Positions 8,799-18,494 of a DNA stretch of 64,000 bases are shown one piece after another; the first letter of the stretch is position 1, and each line of letters begins with the position of its first letter. This stretch comes from Desulforamulus aeronauticus DSM 10349 (GTDB taxonomy: Bacteria > Bacillota > Desulfotomaculia > Desulfotomaculales > Desulfotomaculaceae). The position numbers were made by a program, and so were the translations under genes. The notes beneath the pieces were generated by a model. The model was not told the origin of the DNA, ran no database searches, and was given only the letters and a program-made list of their open reading frames with translations. The stretch is taken from positions 62,001 to 126,000 of the forward strand of contig NZ_FRAR01000018.1 in assembly GCF_900142375.1 (NCBI RefSeq), in the 5' to 3' direction.

Positions 8799-10262
8799 AT
8801 GAATGAGAAGGAAAAGAAAAAATTAACTACCGTTACGGGTGCTCCGGTTCCTGACAATCAGAATGCGATGACGGCAGGGCCAAGAGGTCCTATGCTGCTC
8901 CAGGATGTATGGTTTCTTGAAAAACTTGCCCATTTTGACCGGGAAGTAATCCCGGAAAGAAGAATGCATGCGAAAGGGTCTGGAGCATTCGGTGTATTCA
9001 CCGTAACACATGATATCACAAAATATACAAAGGCAAAGCTCTTTTCTGAAATTGGAAAGCAAACAGAAATGTTTGTCCGCTTTTCAACCGTTGCAGGTGA
9101 ACGCGGTGCTGCCGATGCAGAACGCGACATCCGTGGTTTTGCTATGAAGTTTTACACCGAAGAAGGAAACTGGGATCTCGTAGGCAACAACACCCCTGTC
9201 TTTTTCCTTCGTGATCCACTAAAGTTTCCTGACCTCAATCACGCAGTAAAACGCGATCCTCGCACCAATATGAGGAGTGCTAAAAATAATTGGGACTTCT
9301 GGTCTTCCCTCCCTGAAGCACTACATCAGGTCACCATCACCATGAGTGATAGAGGTATCCCTATATCCTATAGACATATGCACGGTTTCGGCAGCCACAC
9401 TTTCAGCATGATCAATGCGAAAAATGAGCGGGTATGGGTCAAATTCCACCTAGTTACTCAACAAGGTATAAAAAATTTGACTGATGCAGAAGCTGAGGCT
9501 ATTATTGCAAAGGATCGTGAAAGCCACCAGCGCGACCTTTATGAAGCAATTGAATGTGGTGATTTTCCTCGCTGGAAAATGTTCATCCAAGTAATGACAG
9601 AAGAACAAGCTAAAAACATGCCATATAATCCTTTTGACCTTACAAAAGTCTGGTATAAAAAGGATTTCCCACTTATCGAAGTAGGATACTTTGAATTAAA
9701 CCGAAATCCAGAAAACTATTTTGCCGATGTTGAGCAAGCTGCTTTCAATCCTACTAGTGTTGTTCCTGGTATCGGTTTCTCACCAGATAAAATGCTGCAA
9801 GGACGCCTTTTCTCATACGGTGATGCCCAACGATACAGACTTGGTGTTAATCATCATCAAATACCTGTTAATGCGCCAAAATGCCCAGTCAACAGCTACC
9901 ACAGAGACGGCCAGATGCGAGTTAATAACAATGCTGGCAGCACAATCGGCTATGAACCCAACAGCTACGGGGCATGGCAGGAACAATCTGAATATAAAGA
10001 GCCTCCACTTGAACTAAGCGGAGCAGCCTATCAATGGAATTTCCGCGAGGACGATGATGACTACTACACCCAGCCGGGGCTTCTTTTCAGGCTCATGAAT
10101 CTGGAACAACAGCAAGCACTTTTTGATAATACGGCCCGTGCCATGGGTGATGCGCCAAAAGAGATTAAAATCCGGCATATTGGCAACTGCCTAAAGGCTG
10201 ATCCAGCCTATGGGAAGGGTGTTGCAGAAGCGCTCGGCATATCGCTGGACGAAGTTAAGTAA
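8799..10262 (+). CDS. katA: Haem catalase (clade 3, small subunit)
   Basis: Breaks hydrogen peroxide down to water and oxygen in the cytoplasm. The 487-residue length fits small-subunit catalases. The distal His lies in [15 protein letters not shown] near residue 54, the catalytic Asn in NNTPVFF near residue 127, and the proximal haem Tyr in [14 protein letters not shown] near residue 336. The ATG follows AAGGAGG by 10 bases. It is monocistronic with its own terminator. In an anaerobe it would serve oxidative-stress defence; a PerR-type control is plausible but no clear operator is visible. Confidence 0.97.
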   Translation: MNEKEKKKLTTVTGAPVPDNQNAMTAGPRGPMLLQDVWFLEKLAHFDREVIPERRMHAKGSGAFGVFTVTHDITKYTKAKLFSEIGKQTEMFVRFSTVAGERGAADAERDIRGFAMKFYTEEGNWDLVGNNTPVFFLRDPLKFPDLNHAVKRDPRTNMRSAKNNWDFWSSLPEALHQVTITMSDRGIPISYRHMHGFGSHTFSMINAKNERVWVKFHLVTQQGIKNLTDAEAEAIIAKDRESHQRDLYEAIECGDFPRWKMFIQVMTEEQAKNMPYNPFDLTKVWYKKDFPLIEVGYFELNRNPENYFADVEQAAFNPTSVVPGIGFSPDKMLQGRLFSYGDAQRYRLGVNHHQIPVNAPKCPVNSYHRDGQMRVNNNAGSTIGYEPNSYGAWQEQSEYKEPPLELSGAAYQWNFREDDDDYYTQPGLLFRLMNLEQQQALFDNTARAMGDAPKEIKIRHIGNCLKADPAYGKGVAEALGISLDEVK

Positions 10263-10304
10263 AAAACTTCCCCCAGATAAGAAAAATTCTATGAAGAGAC
10301 TGGT

Positions 10305-10348
10305 AAGGGCTGCAAGGTATTATCCTGCAGCCCTTATTCTATCTTTTT
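10305..10348 (+). terminator. Intrinsic terminator of the catalase gene
   Basis: AAGGGCTGCA (10305-10314) pairs with TGCAGCCCTT (10326-10335), followed by the T-rich TATTCTATCTTTTT. Confidence 0.8.
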
Positions 10349-10474
10349 GACGGTCCAGGCTATTCCCCTTTGCCTCAGAAACCAATAGGGTGACCCATAT
10401 AAACAAAGGGTCCAGGACATACTATTCTTGTTATACATAACCCAAGAATAATCTTAAAATGGAAGAGTGAAATT

Positions 10475-11551
10475 ATGAAAATTGCAATCATTGGAGCCGG
10501 ACCGTCTGGACTTGCTTGTGCTATTGAGTGTGAAAGATTAGGAATCATACCAGATATTTTTGAAAGAGATAAAAGTATTGGTTGGATATGGCCTTCAATT
10601 ACCGTAGACTTAAATATCTTTGATCAAGATACGGGAGATGTTAACAATTATTTATATAAAAAACTTGGTATTAATCTGTTACCCCTTCACAAATGCCATA
10701 GTATTACACTAAAATCACCGAATAAAGAAACTACGGTCAAGGGGGAACTAGGTTATTTCTATGCAAGAGGAAAGGATCCAAGCTCAATCGAAAATCAATT
10801 AATAAAGAAACTGGAAAAAACACCTATACATTATAATAGTCCCTCTGATTATAAAGAATTATCCAAGAAGTATGATTATGTAGTAGTCGCTACCGGTATG
10901 GATACAACAGCCAAAGAACTCGATGTCTGGGAACAAACGGGCTTTGTTCATATGTACGGAGGTTTGGCCTTAGGCAAATTCACAAAAGGTACTTCAACCC
11001 TGTATTTTAATACCGAGTATACGGGAACAGGCTATGCCAGAGTAACCCCATACAATTCCACCCAAGCGTTAGTGAAATTATATCATTTTAGTTGTGATCA
11101 ATCTAATATAGATAGCCTTTTTACCAGGTTTTTGGAGATGGAAAACCTGGCTCATTTGCAATTTCTTTTTAAACTAACGCCTCCCATGTTCTCTATAGGA
11201 AAGGTAAAAAAATTTAAAGTAAACAATGTCTTACTGACTGGTCGGGCTGCTGGCTTAACAGAACGGCTAGTGGGAGTTGGTGCCTCCTTTGCCATAGCGA
11301 GTGGGGTATATGCTGCAAGAGCCATCATTAAAGGTAAAGAATATGAATCATTAGTGAAACCTTTGCAAGACCACGTTGAGAATATATCTGCTTTTAGAGA
11401 TACCATGAAGAATATCGATAATGAGGGATTTGATCGGATCGTCGCAACATTAGGAACCCCCGGGATAAAGCAGGCCGTTTATAATACAGGAGTAAATTTT
11501 GCGGATATTGGTGGGGTAGTTCTAAAAAATATTAATAAATTACTACGTTGA
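10475..11551 (+). CDS. FAD-dependent NAD(P)/FAD oxidoreductase, geranylgeranyl-reductase-like
   Basis: The 358-residue product opens with the Rossmann dinucleotide-binding motif IGAGPSGLACA (residues 5-15) and an acidic strand end (FERD). A second nucleotide-contact motif, VVVATG, lies near residue 142, and a C-terminal LLTGRAAGLTERLVGVG segment near 250 is the GD-box-like flavin contact. The architecture fits the group 1 flavoprotein monooxygenase/prenyl reductase fold. The substrate is not evident. The ribosome site is weak (GAAGAG). It stands alone between two terminators. Confidence 0.7.
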   Translation: MKIAIIGAGPSGLACAIECERLGIIPDIFERDKSIGWIWPSITVDLNIFDQDTGDVNNYLYKKLGINLLPLHKCHSITLKSPNKETTVKGELGYFYARGKDPSSIENQLIKKLEKTPIHYNSPSDYKELSKKYDYVVVATGMDTTAKELDVWEQTGFVHMYGGLALGKFTKGTSTLYFNTEYTGTGYARVTPYNSTQALVKLYHFSCDQSNIDSLFTRFLEMENLAHLQFLFKLTPPMFSIGKVKKFKVNNVLLTGRAAGLTERLVGVGASFAIASGVYAARAIIKGKEYESLVKPLQDHVENISAFRDTMKNIDNEGFDRIVATLGTPGIKQAVYNTGVNFADIGGVVLKNINKLLR

Positions 11552-11714
11552 CAGAGTTATTTCCACCTTAGCATTTACAACTAGCGCCCGGAAAGAAAAA
11601 CAGTCCATTGCCAGACTGTTTTTTGAAGGAATCCATAGCAAAAAACTGGTCAACAGTAGCCATTACTTAACAAAACCGCTTGACCTTTACTGGAAAGCTT
11701 ATGGGGAGCAGAAC

Positions 11715-12104
11715 CTACTTACTACGGCCCATCATCATACCTAAAATAGCAGACACCTCGGATTTGATTTCTTGTAGGCCATAAGTAGTACTGGTTACTT
11801 CAGTTCGAATATCACTGATAGTGGTCTCAATAAAGGAAACTTCCGACTTGATTTCGGAAAGACCAAAGGTGGGGCTAAAAACAGCGCGGCCAATATTAAA
11901 AAGATAAGCCTCACAGCAGGCAATTTGCTCCTTTAATTCACCGATACAATCAATGACATTCTGAATTAAAGCGGGGTCGAAACAACAGGCCGGTAGACGA
12001 TCATCACAATCACCACGATTGTTATTCCACGGATCACAATCGTACTGTTTAGCGGAGTACTTTAATGTGTTCAGATTTTCTTGTTCCCGTGACTTTCTAC
12101 TCAA
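11715..12104 (-). CDS. Hypothetical Cys-containing coiled-coil protein
   Basis: The start is TTG at 12104, 7 bases after AAAGGAGG; a longer frame from 12125 would begin inside the ribosome site. The 129-residue product has a Cys-rich centre (YDCDPW, GDCDDRLPACCFD, CCEAY), then two near-copies of an alpha-helical unit (FGLSEIKSEVS and YGLQEIKSEVS). There is no signal peptide. Proteins of this look are often spore-coat or surface associated, but that is an inference. Convergent with the oxidoreductase upstream. Confidence 0.65.
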   Translation of the reverse strand: MSRKSREQENLNTLKYSAKQYDCDPWNNNRGDCDDRLPACCFDPALIQNVIDCIGELKEQIACCEAYLFNIGRAVFSPTFGLSEIKSEVSFIETTISDIRTEVTSTTYGLQEIKSEVSAILGMMMGRSK

Positions 12105-12253
12105 TAGCAAAACCTCCTTTTCCAACCATAATATTCCTTACTCTAATCTAATGTGACTGGTATTATGGATTGCTATTCCCCCTCTGCTTGCTATAAATTT
12201 TGATTAAATTGCTTATGCCCTATAGGGTGCAAGCCCAAGTCATGTTAGTCTGA

Positions 12254-12316
12254 AAGTGAAATAAAGCCTCCTGTGGTAGATTGGAACTAACTACCACAGG
12301 AGGCTTTATTTCACTT
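12254..12316. terminator. Perfect 26-bp palindromic terminator
   Basis: A perfect inverted repeat, 12254-12279 with 12291-12316, encloses an 11-base loop. The arms begin AAGTGAAATAAAGCCTCC, giving a T-rich strand on both sides. It ends the leftward htpX transcript at 12334 and could work in either direction. Confidence 0.85.
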
Positions 12317-12333
12317 ATCTTACGATTTGCTAC

Positions 12334-13194
12334 TTAACGTCTCATACCTCTTAGACGTTGTACCCTCTCCTCAATGGGTGGGTGAGTACTGAACAGCCTC
12401 GCCAGAGAAGCCCCAGACAACGGATTGATAATAAATAAATGAGATGTTGCAGGATTTACTGTCATCGGCACTCGCTGGGCCGCGGATTCCAATTTTAATA
12501 GGGCGTTGGATAAACCATCCGGCGAACCGGCAATTTGGGCACCGGTAGTATCAGCCATATATTCCCGGGAGCGGGAAATAGCCATCTGGATGATCATCGC
12601 TGCAATGGGGAAGATGATAGCCATAATCAGGCTGCCTACCACTCCACCACCACCTTCTTCGTCGTCGCCACGACCCATACCAAAGATCGCACCCCACTGT
12701 AGGGCGCTCCCCATCATACTGATGGCACCGGCCAAGGCAGCAGCAATGGTTCCTACCAATACATCCCTATTTTTAATATGGGCCAATTCGTGCGCTAATA
12801 CACCTTCTAACTCTTGCGGGTTTAAGATGCGTAGAATTCCTTCGGTCACCGCCACTGCTGAGTTAGCAGGGTTACGGCCGGTGGCAAAGGCATTGGGCTG
12901 ATCCGAAGGTTGAATATACAATTTAGGCATTGGTAACCCTGCCCGCTGAGACAATCGCCGCACCATTTCATAAAGCTCCGGTGCCTCTGCTTGGGAAACC
13001 GGATAAGATCGGGTCATTTTAATGGCCAGTTTATCACTATAAAAGTAACCAAAGAAGTTCATACCCATTGCAATAATAAAGAAAAGCATTGCACCACTGC
13101 TACCACCAATAGCATTCCCCATCAGCACTAGTAAAACAGACAGGGCTCCCATTAAAAGCCAAGCCTTTAAAGTATTCATTAAATTCCTCCCCAT
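12334..13194 (-). CDS. htpX: HtpX membrane zinc metalloprotease
   Basis: A M48-family protease that cleaves misfolded membrane proteins. The 286-residue product has two N-terminal membrane helices (12-50), the zinc motif [10 protein letters not shown] near residue 133, two further hydrophobic segments (about 147-200), and the third ligand Glu in [11 protein letters not shown] near 212. A Gly/Asp/Glu-rich loop lies near 180. The gene starts 28 bases after the merR-type gene and ends at a strong palindrome, so the two probably form one operon. Confidence 0.95.
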   Translation of the reverse strand: MGRNLMNTLKAWLLMGALSVLLVLMGNAIGGSSGAMLFFIIAMGMNFFGYFYSDKLAIKMTRSYPVSQAEAPELYEMVRRLSQRAGLPMPKLYIQPSDQPNAFATGRNPANSAVAVTEGILRILNPQELEGVLAHELAHIKNRDVLVGTIAAALAGAISMMGSALQWGAIFGMGRGDDEEGGGGVVGSLIMAIIFPIAAMIIQMAISRSREYMADTTGAQIAGSPDGLSNALLKLESAAQRVPMTVNPATSHLFIINPLSGASLARLFSTHPPIEERVQRLRGMRR

Positions 13195-13221
13195 AACCAG
13201 TCTATTTTGAGATAGCCAATT

Positions 13222-13668
13222 TTATAGATAAGGCGCTACCTCGCTGAGGTAAAGAATTAACGACTGTATAAGAACCATACTTTGCGTTAAAACCTGTCGA
13301 CTGACTACTACCACCTGGCCGGACTCCAGATTGCTAACCAGAGGCTGTAACTCTGCCAGTTGGTTCTCTAACTGTTTAAATTGTTCTTTAAGATAATGGA
13401 GATCCAAACCTGCCGGTCTGCCAATGATCTCTTTGGTTCGTAGGATATCTGCCAGGGCATTCATGCGTTCCTTAATTTCATCCAGGGTTAGACGCTGGCT
13501 TTTCATGCTTTCAATCAGCTTTAAACGTTGCAGGCAGTCTTCCGTATAGTAGCGATAACCCGACCCAGAGCGTTCCGGTCTTAAGAGGTCCAAATTGGTA
13601 TAATAATCAATGGTCCGCCGACTAACGCCTGCCAGTTCTGCTAACTCGCCAATTCTGTATTTCTTCAA
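13222..13668 (-). CDS. MerR-family transcriptional regulator
   Basis: The 148-residue product has an N-terminal MerR winged helix (YRIGELAELAGVSRRTIDYYT, residues 4-24), the R-Y-Y-x-E-x-x-x-x-L wing region near 40, and a dimerisation coiled coil (85-115). The short C-terminal part lacks Cys ligands, so it is not a metal sensor of the classic type. Directly upstream of htpX on the same strand, it may control that protease, and presumably itself, in response to membrane or envelope stress (inference). Confidence 0.9.
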   Translation of the reverse strand: MKKYRIGELAELAGVSRRTIDYYTNLDLLRPERSGSGYRYYTEDCLQRLKLIESMKSQRLTLDEIKERMNALADILRTKEIIGRPAGLDLHYLKEQFKQLENQLAELQPLVSNLESGQVVVVSRQVLTQSMVLIQSLILYLSEVAPYL

Positions 13669-13741
13669 CTCCCCAAGTCTATCACCTCCCCATTATTATA
13701 CAAGATTACCAGCAAAGTGTACAGTTATACGTTTTAGTGTG

Positions 13742-13789
13742 AAAAAAATATAAAAAGAGAGAACCAACCTCTGCATAGCTAGTTGGTTC
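13742..13789 (-). terminator. Intrinsic terminator of the CNNM-family gene
   Basis: On the minus strand GAACCAAC pairs with GTTGGTTC, followed by TCTCTTTTTATATTTTTTT. It lies 26 bases after the stop of the gene at 13815-15155. Confidence 0.8.
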
Positions 13790-13814
13790 TTCCCTTGTTT
13801 TTATTCTATCGTAA

Positions 13815-15155
13815 TTAAGCCACCGGTCTATCTTCACACATCTGGTCGTTCAATATATTTAACCGGATACGATTAATACGTAGTCCCTGCATTTCAGCCA
13901 CTTCCAGCTTGTGCTCTGGCAATTCGACAACATCACCCACTTTGGGGCGTTTACCCAATCTGCCAAATACAAAGCCACCCAGGGTATCGTACTCTTCCTC
14001 TTCGCCCACCGGTAATTTAAACATTTCTGAGGCTTCTTCCAGCAACATCCGACCATCCACCATAAAGGCACCATCTTTAATCGGAGCCACTTGAGGAAGT
14101 TCCTGGTCGAATTCATCCTGAATTTCGCCCACTAATTCCTCTAATACGTTTTCCATTGTAATGATCCCACTGGTACCACCGTATTCATCCACTACTAACG
14201 CCATTTGTTGGTGATTTTGCTGAAATTCCCGTAGCATGTGATCCAGGGAGACCCCTTCGGGCACCATCATGATAGATCTCTTAACCTTATCAATGGTAGT
14301 TCCCTTTTCCAATCGAAACAAATCCTTGATGTGTACTAAGCCCACCACATGGTCACTGTCTCCATCCATTAGAGGATAGCGGGTGTGCTCGGTTTGGCGG
14401 GCGATAGCCAGATTCTCTTCCAGGGTTTTCTGACGATCCAAAAAGATTACCTCTGGCCGAGGCACCATTACTTCCCTGGCAACCCTATTTTCCAAGTTAA
14501 ACACATTCTGGAGCATGCGCCATTCATTTTTATCCAAGTGACCGCCTTTATAACTTTCGGATACCAGCATCTGCAATTCTTCCTCACTGTGACTTTCTTC
14601 GTGCTCACTGGCAGGCTGTACACCGATACAGCGTAAAATCCAGTTGGCTGTACCGTTAAACACCACAATGCCAGGGTAAAAGACAACGTAAAATACGCGC
14701 ATGAAGCCAGCTAGCCACAAGGTCACACCTTCCGCCCGCTGTATGGCCAGTGATTTTGGCACCAACTCACCAAAGACCACATGCAGAAATGTAACTAGAC
14801 TGAAAGCAATGATAAACGAAATGGTATGAACCGCCGCTGTAGATGTTACTCCAAGGGAATACAGAACAGGTTCTAAAAGTTTGGCTACCACAGGCTCACC
14901 TAACCAACCTAGCCCCAGACTGGACAGAGTAATACCCAGTTGACAGACGGATAGGTAGGCATCGATGTTGTTGACACAAGTTTGAGCAACTTTGGCTTGA
15001 CGGTTTCCCTCCGCCACCAGTTGGGCGAGGCGGGTGGGTCGGACCTTTACAAAGGAAAATTCTGCTGCGACAAAAAGACCGTTTAAAAAAACCAAAAATA
15101 CAGCCAATAAAACCTGCAGTGCCAAGAGCATACTGAATGACGTGTCGTCACCCAT
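13815..15155 (-). CDS. Hemolysin C/CorC-type (CNNM, DUF21-CBS) membrane protein
   Basis: The 446-residue product has a DUF21 membrane domain with four helices (about 10-180), a CBS-domain pair (about 215-345; VMVPRPEVIFLD and GLVHIKDLF motifs), and a C-terminal CorC_HlyC domain (about 355-435). The family exports or senses Mg2+ and Co2+; the old hemolysin label is historical. The ATG at 15155 lies about 16 bases after a GGAGAGTGG-like site. It is single, with its own terminator. Confidence 0.92.
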   Translation of the reverse strand: MGDDTSFSMLLALQVLLAVFLVFLNGLFVAAEFSFVKVRPTRLAQLVAEGNRQAKVAQTCVNNIDAYLSVCQLGITLSSLGLGWLGEPVVAKLLEPVLYSLGVTSTAAVHTISFIIAFSLVTFLHVVFGELVPKSLAIQRAEGVTLWLAGFMRVFYVVFYPGIVVFNGTANWILRCIGVQPASEHEESHSEEELQMLVSESYKGGHLDKNEWRMLQNVFNLENRVAREVMVPRPEVIFLDRQKTLEENLAIARQTEHTRYPLMDGDSDHVVGLVHIKDLFRLEKGTTIDKVKRSIMMVPEGVSLDHMLREFQQNHQQMALVVDEYGGTSGIITMENVLEELVGEIQDEFDQELPQVAPIKDGAFMVDGRMLLEEASEMFKLPVGEEEEYDTLGGFVFGRLGKRPKVGDVVELPEHKLEVAEMQGLRINRIRLNILNDQMCEDRPVA

Positions 15156-15466
15156 AATGATGGGACCACTCTCCTTTAATATAATATAATCTAAAAGCGG
15201 GTTCCCCCGCTAACTAATGTTTATTCTAACAAATTTGCGTTTATTAATAAAACCAGCGAAAAGAGACTAAACAACCACTTTCGGGGATATGGCTGAAAAT
15301 TTTATATTTTACCAATCTGGAGTTTCTTTTTTCTTTATCAATCGGCTACTCTCTATATATTTGGGTCCTATAAGATTGCCCGTAAACTGTAATTGTTAAA
15401 GTGTTAAATTTCCCCAACCTCATTCTTACAAAAAAATGACAAATTTCAAATTCTTGGAGGATTTTA

Positions 15467-15508
15467 TTGTTGAAATATTCAATTATAATTTTATCTGGAA
15501 AAAAGTAA
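15467..15508 (+). CDS. Possible 13-codon leader peptide
   Basis: A strong TTGGAGG (15454-15460) is followed six bases later by TTG TTG AAA..., which encodes 13 residues and stops at TAA 15506-15508. The stop lies inside the AAGGTGAT ribosome site of the PAS-GGDEF-HD-GYP gene. This arrangement would couple translation of the two. It could also be a relic of a lost start; there is no similarity evidence. Confidence 0.3.
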   Translation: MLKYSIIILSGKK

Positions 15509-15518
15509 GGTGATGCCT

Positions 15519-17822
15519 GTGTCATACTCAAACCTCTTCATGGAAAGCAGAAATATATTATTCATATTAGATAAATTAGGACGTATTTTAGAAGCCAACC
15601 CGTCGGCTCAAGAAGCCTACGGCTATAGCCAGGAAGAATTTTTATATTTTACGATTTTCGACTTGTGTGCTGTTAAAATGAGTACTACTATTTACCAGCA
15701 AACTCCGCAAGTTATTGAAGAAGGAGTTCTGTTCGAAACCATGCATCGGCGAAAGGATAAAAGTACCTTCCCCGTAGAAGTAAGTTTCAAAAAATTTCAC
15801 CTACAGGGGAAACACGTAATTCTTAGCAACATTCGTGATATTAGCCGGTTGAAAGAAACTGAGTGTTCCCTTAAGCAATCAAACGAAGAACTAATGGCCA
15901 CCATTGAAGAACTAACCGCCGCCAATGAGCAATTGTTAGCTGCCGAGGAAGAATTAAGACAGCAGTATGATGAATTACAAAGCAGCCGGGATGTGTTAAC
16001 CACCTTGAATCAACAATTGACAGAAATTATTGAATTTTTACCCGATGCTACCTTTATTCTAGATAGGGAACAAAAAGTAGTTGCCTGGAATCGTGCCATT
16101 GAAGAAATGACCGGCATTTTAAAAGAAAAAATTATCGGCCAAGGCAACTATGCCTACAGCGTACCTTTTTATGGCCAGCCAACCCCTGGGTTAATCGGTG
16201 TATTTATGCAAAATAACACTAACCTAAGCAATTATCAAAATATAAAGCGGTACGGTAACATAATAACCGGGGAAGTCTTTGCTCCGGCACTTTATGACGG
16301 TAAAGGGGCTTATCTGCAATTGAAAACTTCCTTACTTTCTAACTCCCAGGGTGAGACAGTGGCTACTATTGAATCCATCCGCGACATTACCGAATCTAAA
16401 CAAGCGCAAAAGGCTCTAATAGAAAGTGAAGCCCGTTTTCGCAGCTTGTCCGAAAACGCTCTGGATATGATTTATCATATCAGTTTCATTCCTAAGCCTC
16501 ACTTCTCTTATATTAATTCTGCAGCGAAAAAAATCACTGGTTATCGACCTGAAGAATTCTATCAAGACATAAATGTCCATAAAAATGGTATATACCCGGA
16601 GGATTGGCCTCTGGTGGCCAGTGTTTTTGATGGCCAGTTTCAAGTTAAGTCAACCCTACGGTGGATACACAAGGATGGCCATCTTGTTTGGTTAGAGATA
16701 TTTCGTGTACCCATTTATGACCTTAGTGGCAAGCTGATTGCTATTCAAGGCATTGCCCGGGATATTAATGAACGGAAAGAGATAGAAGAAAAGCTTTTAT
16801 ATCTTAGCCAGCATGACACTATCACAGGTCTTTACAGCCGAAGCTTTTTTGAAGAAGAAATGGAGCGTTTAGAGCATTGTTCGAAACCCGTCGGCTTCCT
16901 CATGATTGACTTAGATGGACTTAAATTAGTAAACGACACCTTTGGTCATAAAGCCGGTGATCAAATGCTGATAGATGTGGCCAATATACTGGGAAAGTGC
17001 TGTAAGAAGAACCACAGCTTGGCTAGAATCGGTGGGGATGAGTTTGCCATTTTACTAACTGACTGCTCTAAAGAAGACTTAGCATCCTACTCGCGCAGCA
17101 TTAAGCAGTCTCTCAAGCAATATAATAGAGAAAATCCGGGGAAACCCCCACTAAGCCTATCCATCGGGTCTGCTCTCCGTGAAAATAGTTCAAAAAAAAT
17201 GAGTCAGCTCTTTACCGAAGCAGATAATAGCATGTACAGAGAGAAATTGCACCGAAATTCCAGTTCGCGCAGCTCTATTGTTAGTGCCATGATGAAAGCC
17301 TTAGAAACCAGGGACTTCATTACAGAAGGACATGGCGAGCGAATCGAAACCCTGCTGAAAAAAATAGGGAAAAGGATGGGACTAACAGGCAGCCAAATCT
17401 TTGATCTACGTTTATTAGCACAATTTCACGATATCGGCAAAGTTGGCATTCCCGATAGAATCCTCTTTAAACCGGGTCCTCTAACAGCAGATGAACGGAA
17501 AGAGATGGAACGCCACAGTGAATTGGGCTATCGAATTGCCCAATCTGCACCGGAATTGTTGCCCATAGCTGATTGGATTCTCAAGCATCACGAGTGGTGG
17601 AACGGCAAAGGGTATCCTCTGGGGTTGAAAGGTGAAGAGATTCCTCTGGAATGCCGTATCCTTGCTATTGCCGATGCCTATGATGCCATGGGTAACGATA
17701 GACCCTATCGCAAAGCTCTCCCTCATTCAGCTATTATAGAAGAGCTTAAACGTTATGCTGGCAGTCAGTTTGACCCGAAATTAGTTACTTTGTTGGTAGA
17801 AATTATTGAAGAGGAGCTTTAG
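15519..17822 (+). CDS. Multi-PAS GGDEF-HD-GYP cyclic-di-GMP protein
   Basis: About 767 residues: PAS (5-115), a Glu-rich coiled coil (115-165), PAS (170-290), PAS/PAC (300-425), GGDEF (435-590) with an intact GGDEF near 505, and HD-GYP (600-760) with HDIGK near 636 and HHEWWNGKGYP near 690. It carries both a cyclase and a phosphodiesterase domain and has no membrane helix, so it is a cytosolic sensor. The RxxD inhibitory site is absent before GGDEF. Three starts (GTG 15510, ATG 15513, GTG 15519) are close together; I chose GTG 15519 because AAGGTGAT lies 4 bases before it. Confidence 0.9.
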   Translation: MSYSNLFMESRNILFILDKLGRILEANPSAQEAYGYSQEEFLYFTIFDLCAVKMSTTIYQQTPQVIEEGVLFETMHRRKDKSTFPVEVSFKKFHLQGKHVILSNIRDISRLKETECSLKQSNEELMATIEELTAANEQLLAAEEELRQQYDELQSSRDVLTTLNQQLTEIIEFLPDATFILDREQKVVAWNRAIEEMTGILKEKIIGQGNYAYSVPFYGQPTPGLIGVFMQNNTNLSNYQNIKRYGNIITGEVFAPALYDGKGAYLQLKTSLLSNSQGETVATIESIRDITESKQAQKALIESEARFRSLSENALDMIYHISFIPKPHFSYINSAAKKITGYRPEEFYQDINVHKNGIYPEDWPLVASVFDGQFQVKSTLRWIHKDGHLVWLEIFRVPIYDLSGKLIAIQGIARDINERKEIEEKLLYLSQHDTITGLYSRSFFEEEMERLEHCSKPVGFLMIDLDGLKLVNDTFGHKAGDQMLIDVANILGKCCKKNHSLARIGGDEFAILLTDCSKEDLASYSRSIKQSLKQYNRENPGKPPLSLSIGSALRENSSKKMSQLFTEADNSMYREKLHRNSSSRSSIVSAMMKALETRDFITEGHGERIETLLKKIGKRMGLTGSQIFDLRLLAQFHDIGKVGIPDRILFKPGPLTADERKEMERHSELGYRIAQSAPELLPIADWILKHHEWWNGKGYPLGLKGEEIPLECRILAIADAYDAMGNDRPYRKALPHSAIIEELKRYAGSQFDPKLVTLLVEIIEEEL

Positions 17823-17835
17823 GTTAAATACTTTC

Positions 17836-17862
17836 GGGACAGAGTCTTTTAGGCTCTGTCCC
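17836..17862 (+). terminator. Hairpin after the HD-GYP gene, possible terminator
   Basis: GGGACAGAG pairs with CTCTGTCCC around a short loop, but the following bases (TCATATTTTC) form only a poor T-run. Confidence 0.5.
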
Positions 17863-17923
17863 TCATATTTTCATTGCTTTCCTAATATAGATAAGTTAAA
17901 AGCAAAAAAGGGTGATAAAAATC

Positions 17924-18262
17924 ATGAAACACTCCTTAGGAAAATATCTTCTTGTTCTTTTTATCCCGGCCAGCATTGTCTTGTTAGTTATTTCCGGTGC
18001 TGATTTTGAAAATGTTTATGAAAACATCCTTCTTATCGTAACCCTAGTAGGATTGGTGTATATAAGGAGATTAAAGAGTAAGCCTTTACTGATTGGTTGG
18101 TGTATTTTCACCCTCGGGGTTACCTTAGATTTTCTAGATCAGTTTATCAAAATCCCAGATTTTCTAGAACTCTACTTGGAGGAACCCGCCTTGGTTATTG
18201 GCTTAGCCATAGCGGTTTATAGCTTTTATCAAATGGCCAAAAAACAAAAAGTACATACTTAA
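17924..18262 (+). CDS. Small three-helix membrane protein
   Basis: I start at ATG 17924, after GGGTGAT; the GTG at 17912 lies inside that ribosome site. The 112-residue product has hydrophobic segments at about 9-27, 34-48, 58-74 and 90-105 and a basic C-terminal end. It follows the PAS-GGDEF-HD-GYP gene on the same strand. The family is not recognised. A membrane partner of the signalling protein is possible but unproven. Confidence 0.7.
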   Translation: MKHSLGKYLLVLFIPASIVLLVISGADFENVYENILLIVTLVGLVYIRRLKSKPLLIGWCIFTLGVTLDFLDQFIKIPDFLELYLEEPALVIGLAIAVYSFYQMAKKQKVHT

Positions 18263-18362
18263 AATCACAAGTTGCAGTTCCTTACATCAGGTGTTTTTAT
18301 TTGACACAATTAAATAACTGTGTTAACCTATAACAAATCTTAGTAAAGGGGGGATTGTTTAG

Positions 18363-18449
18363 ATGTCCAAAGATTTAATCAACAAAATTCTGGAAGATAT
18401 TGGCTTAGAAGAAATAAGTCTTTCAGAGGAAAAACAGCATACGGAATAA
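18363..18449 (+). CDS. 28-residue acidic small protein
   Basis: ATG 18363 follows AAAGGGGGG (about 9 bases away), and the frame runs 28 codons to TAA at 18447-18449, which is also the first base of a 15-bp perfect terminator stem. The product is helical and acidic (MSKDLINKILEDIGLEEISL, then SEEKQHTE). TTGACA at 18301 and TATAAC at 18329 lie upstream, but their spacing (22) is not standard. A dedicated ribosome site, own terminator and clean codon usage argue for a real small gene. Function unknown. Confidence 0.6.
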   Translation: MSKDLINKILEDIGLEEISLSEEKQHTE

Positions 18450-18490
18450 AGAATCGAAGGCGGTACTAACCCAATCGCCTTCGATTCTTT
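18448..18490. terminator. Perfect 15-bp bidirectional terminator
   Basis: AAAGAATCGAAGGCG (18448-18462) pairs exactly with CGCCTTCGATTCTTT (18476-18490). It separates the convergent 28-codon gene and the GGDEF-EAL gene. Confidence 0.8.
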
Positions 18491-18494
18491 GTTT

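Noticed and set aside
18301-18334. TTGACA and TATAAC as a promoter of the 28-codon gene
   Set aside because: The 22-base spacer is too long for a standard vegetative promoter.
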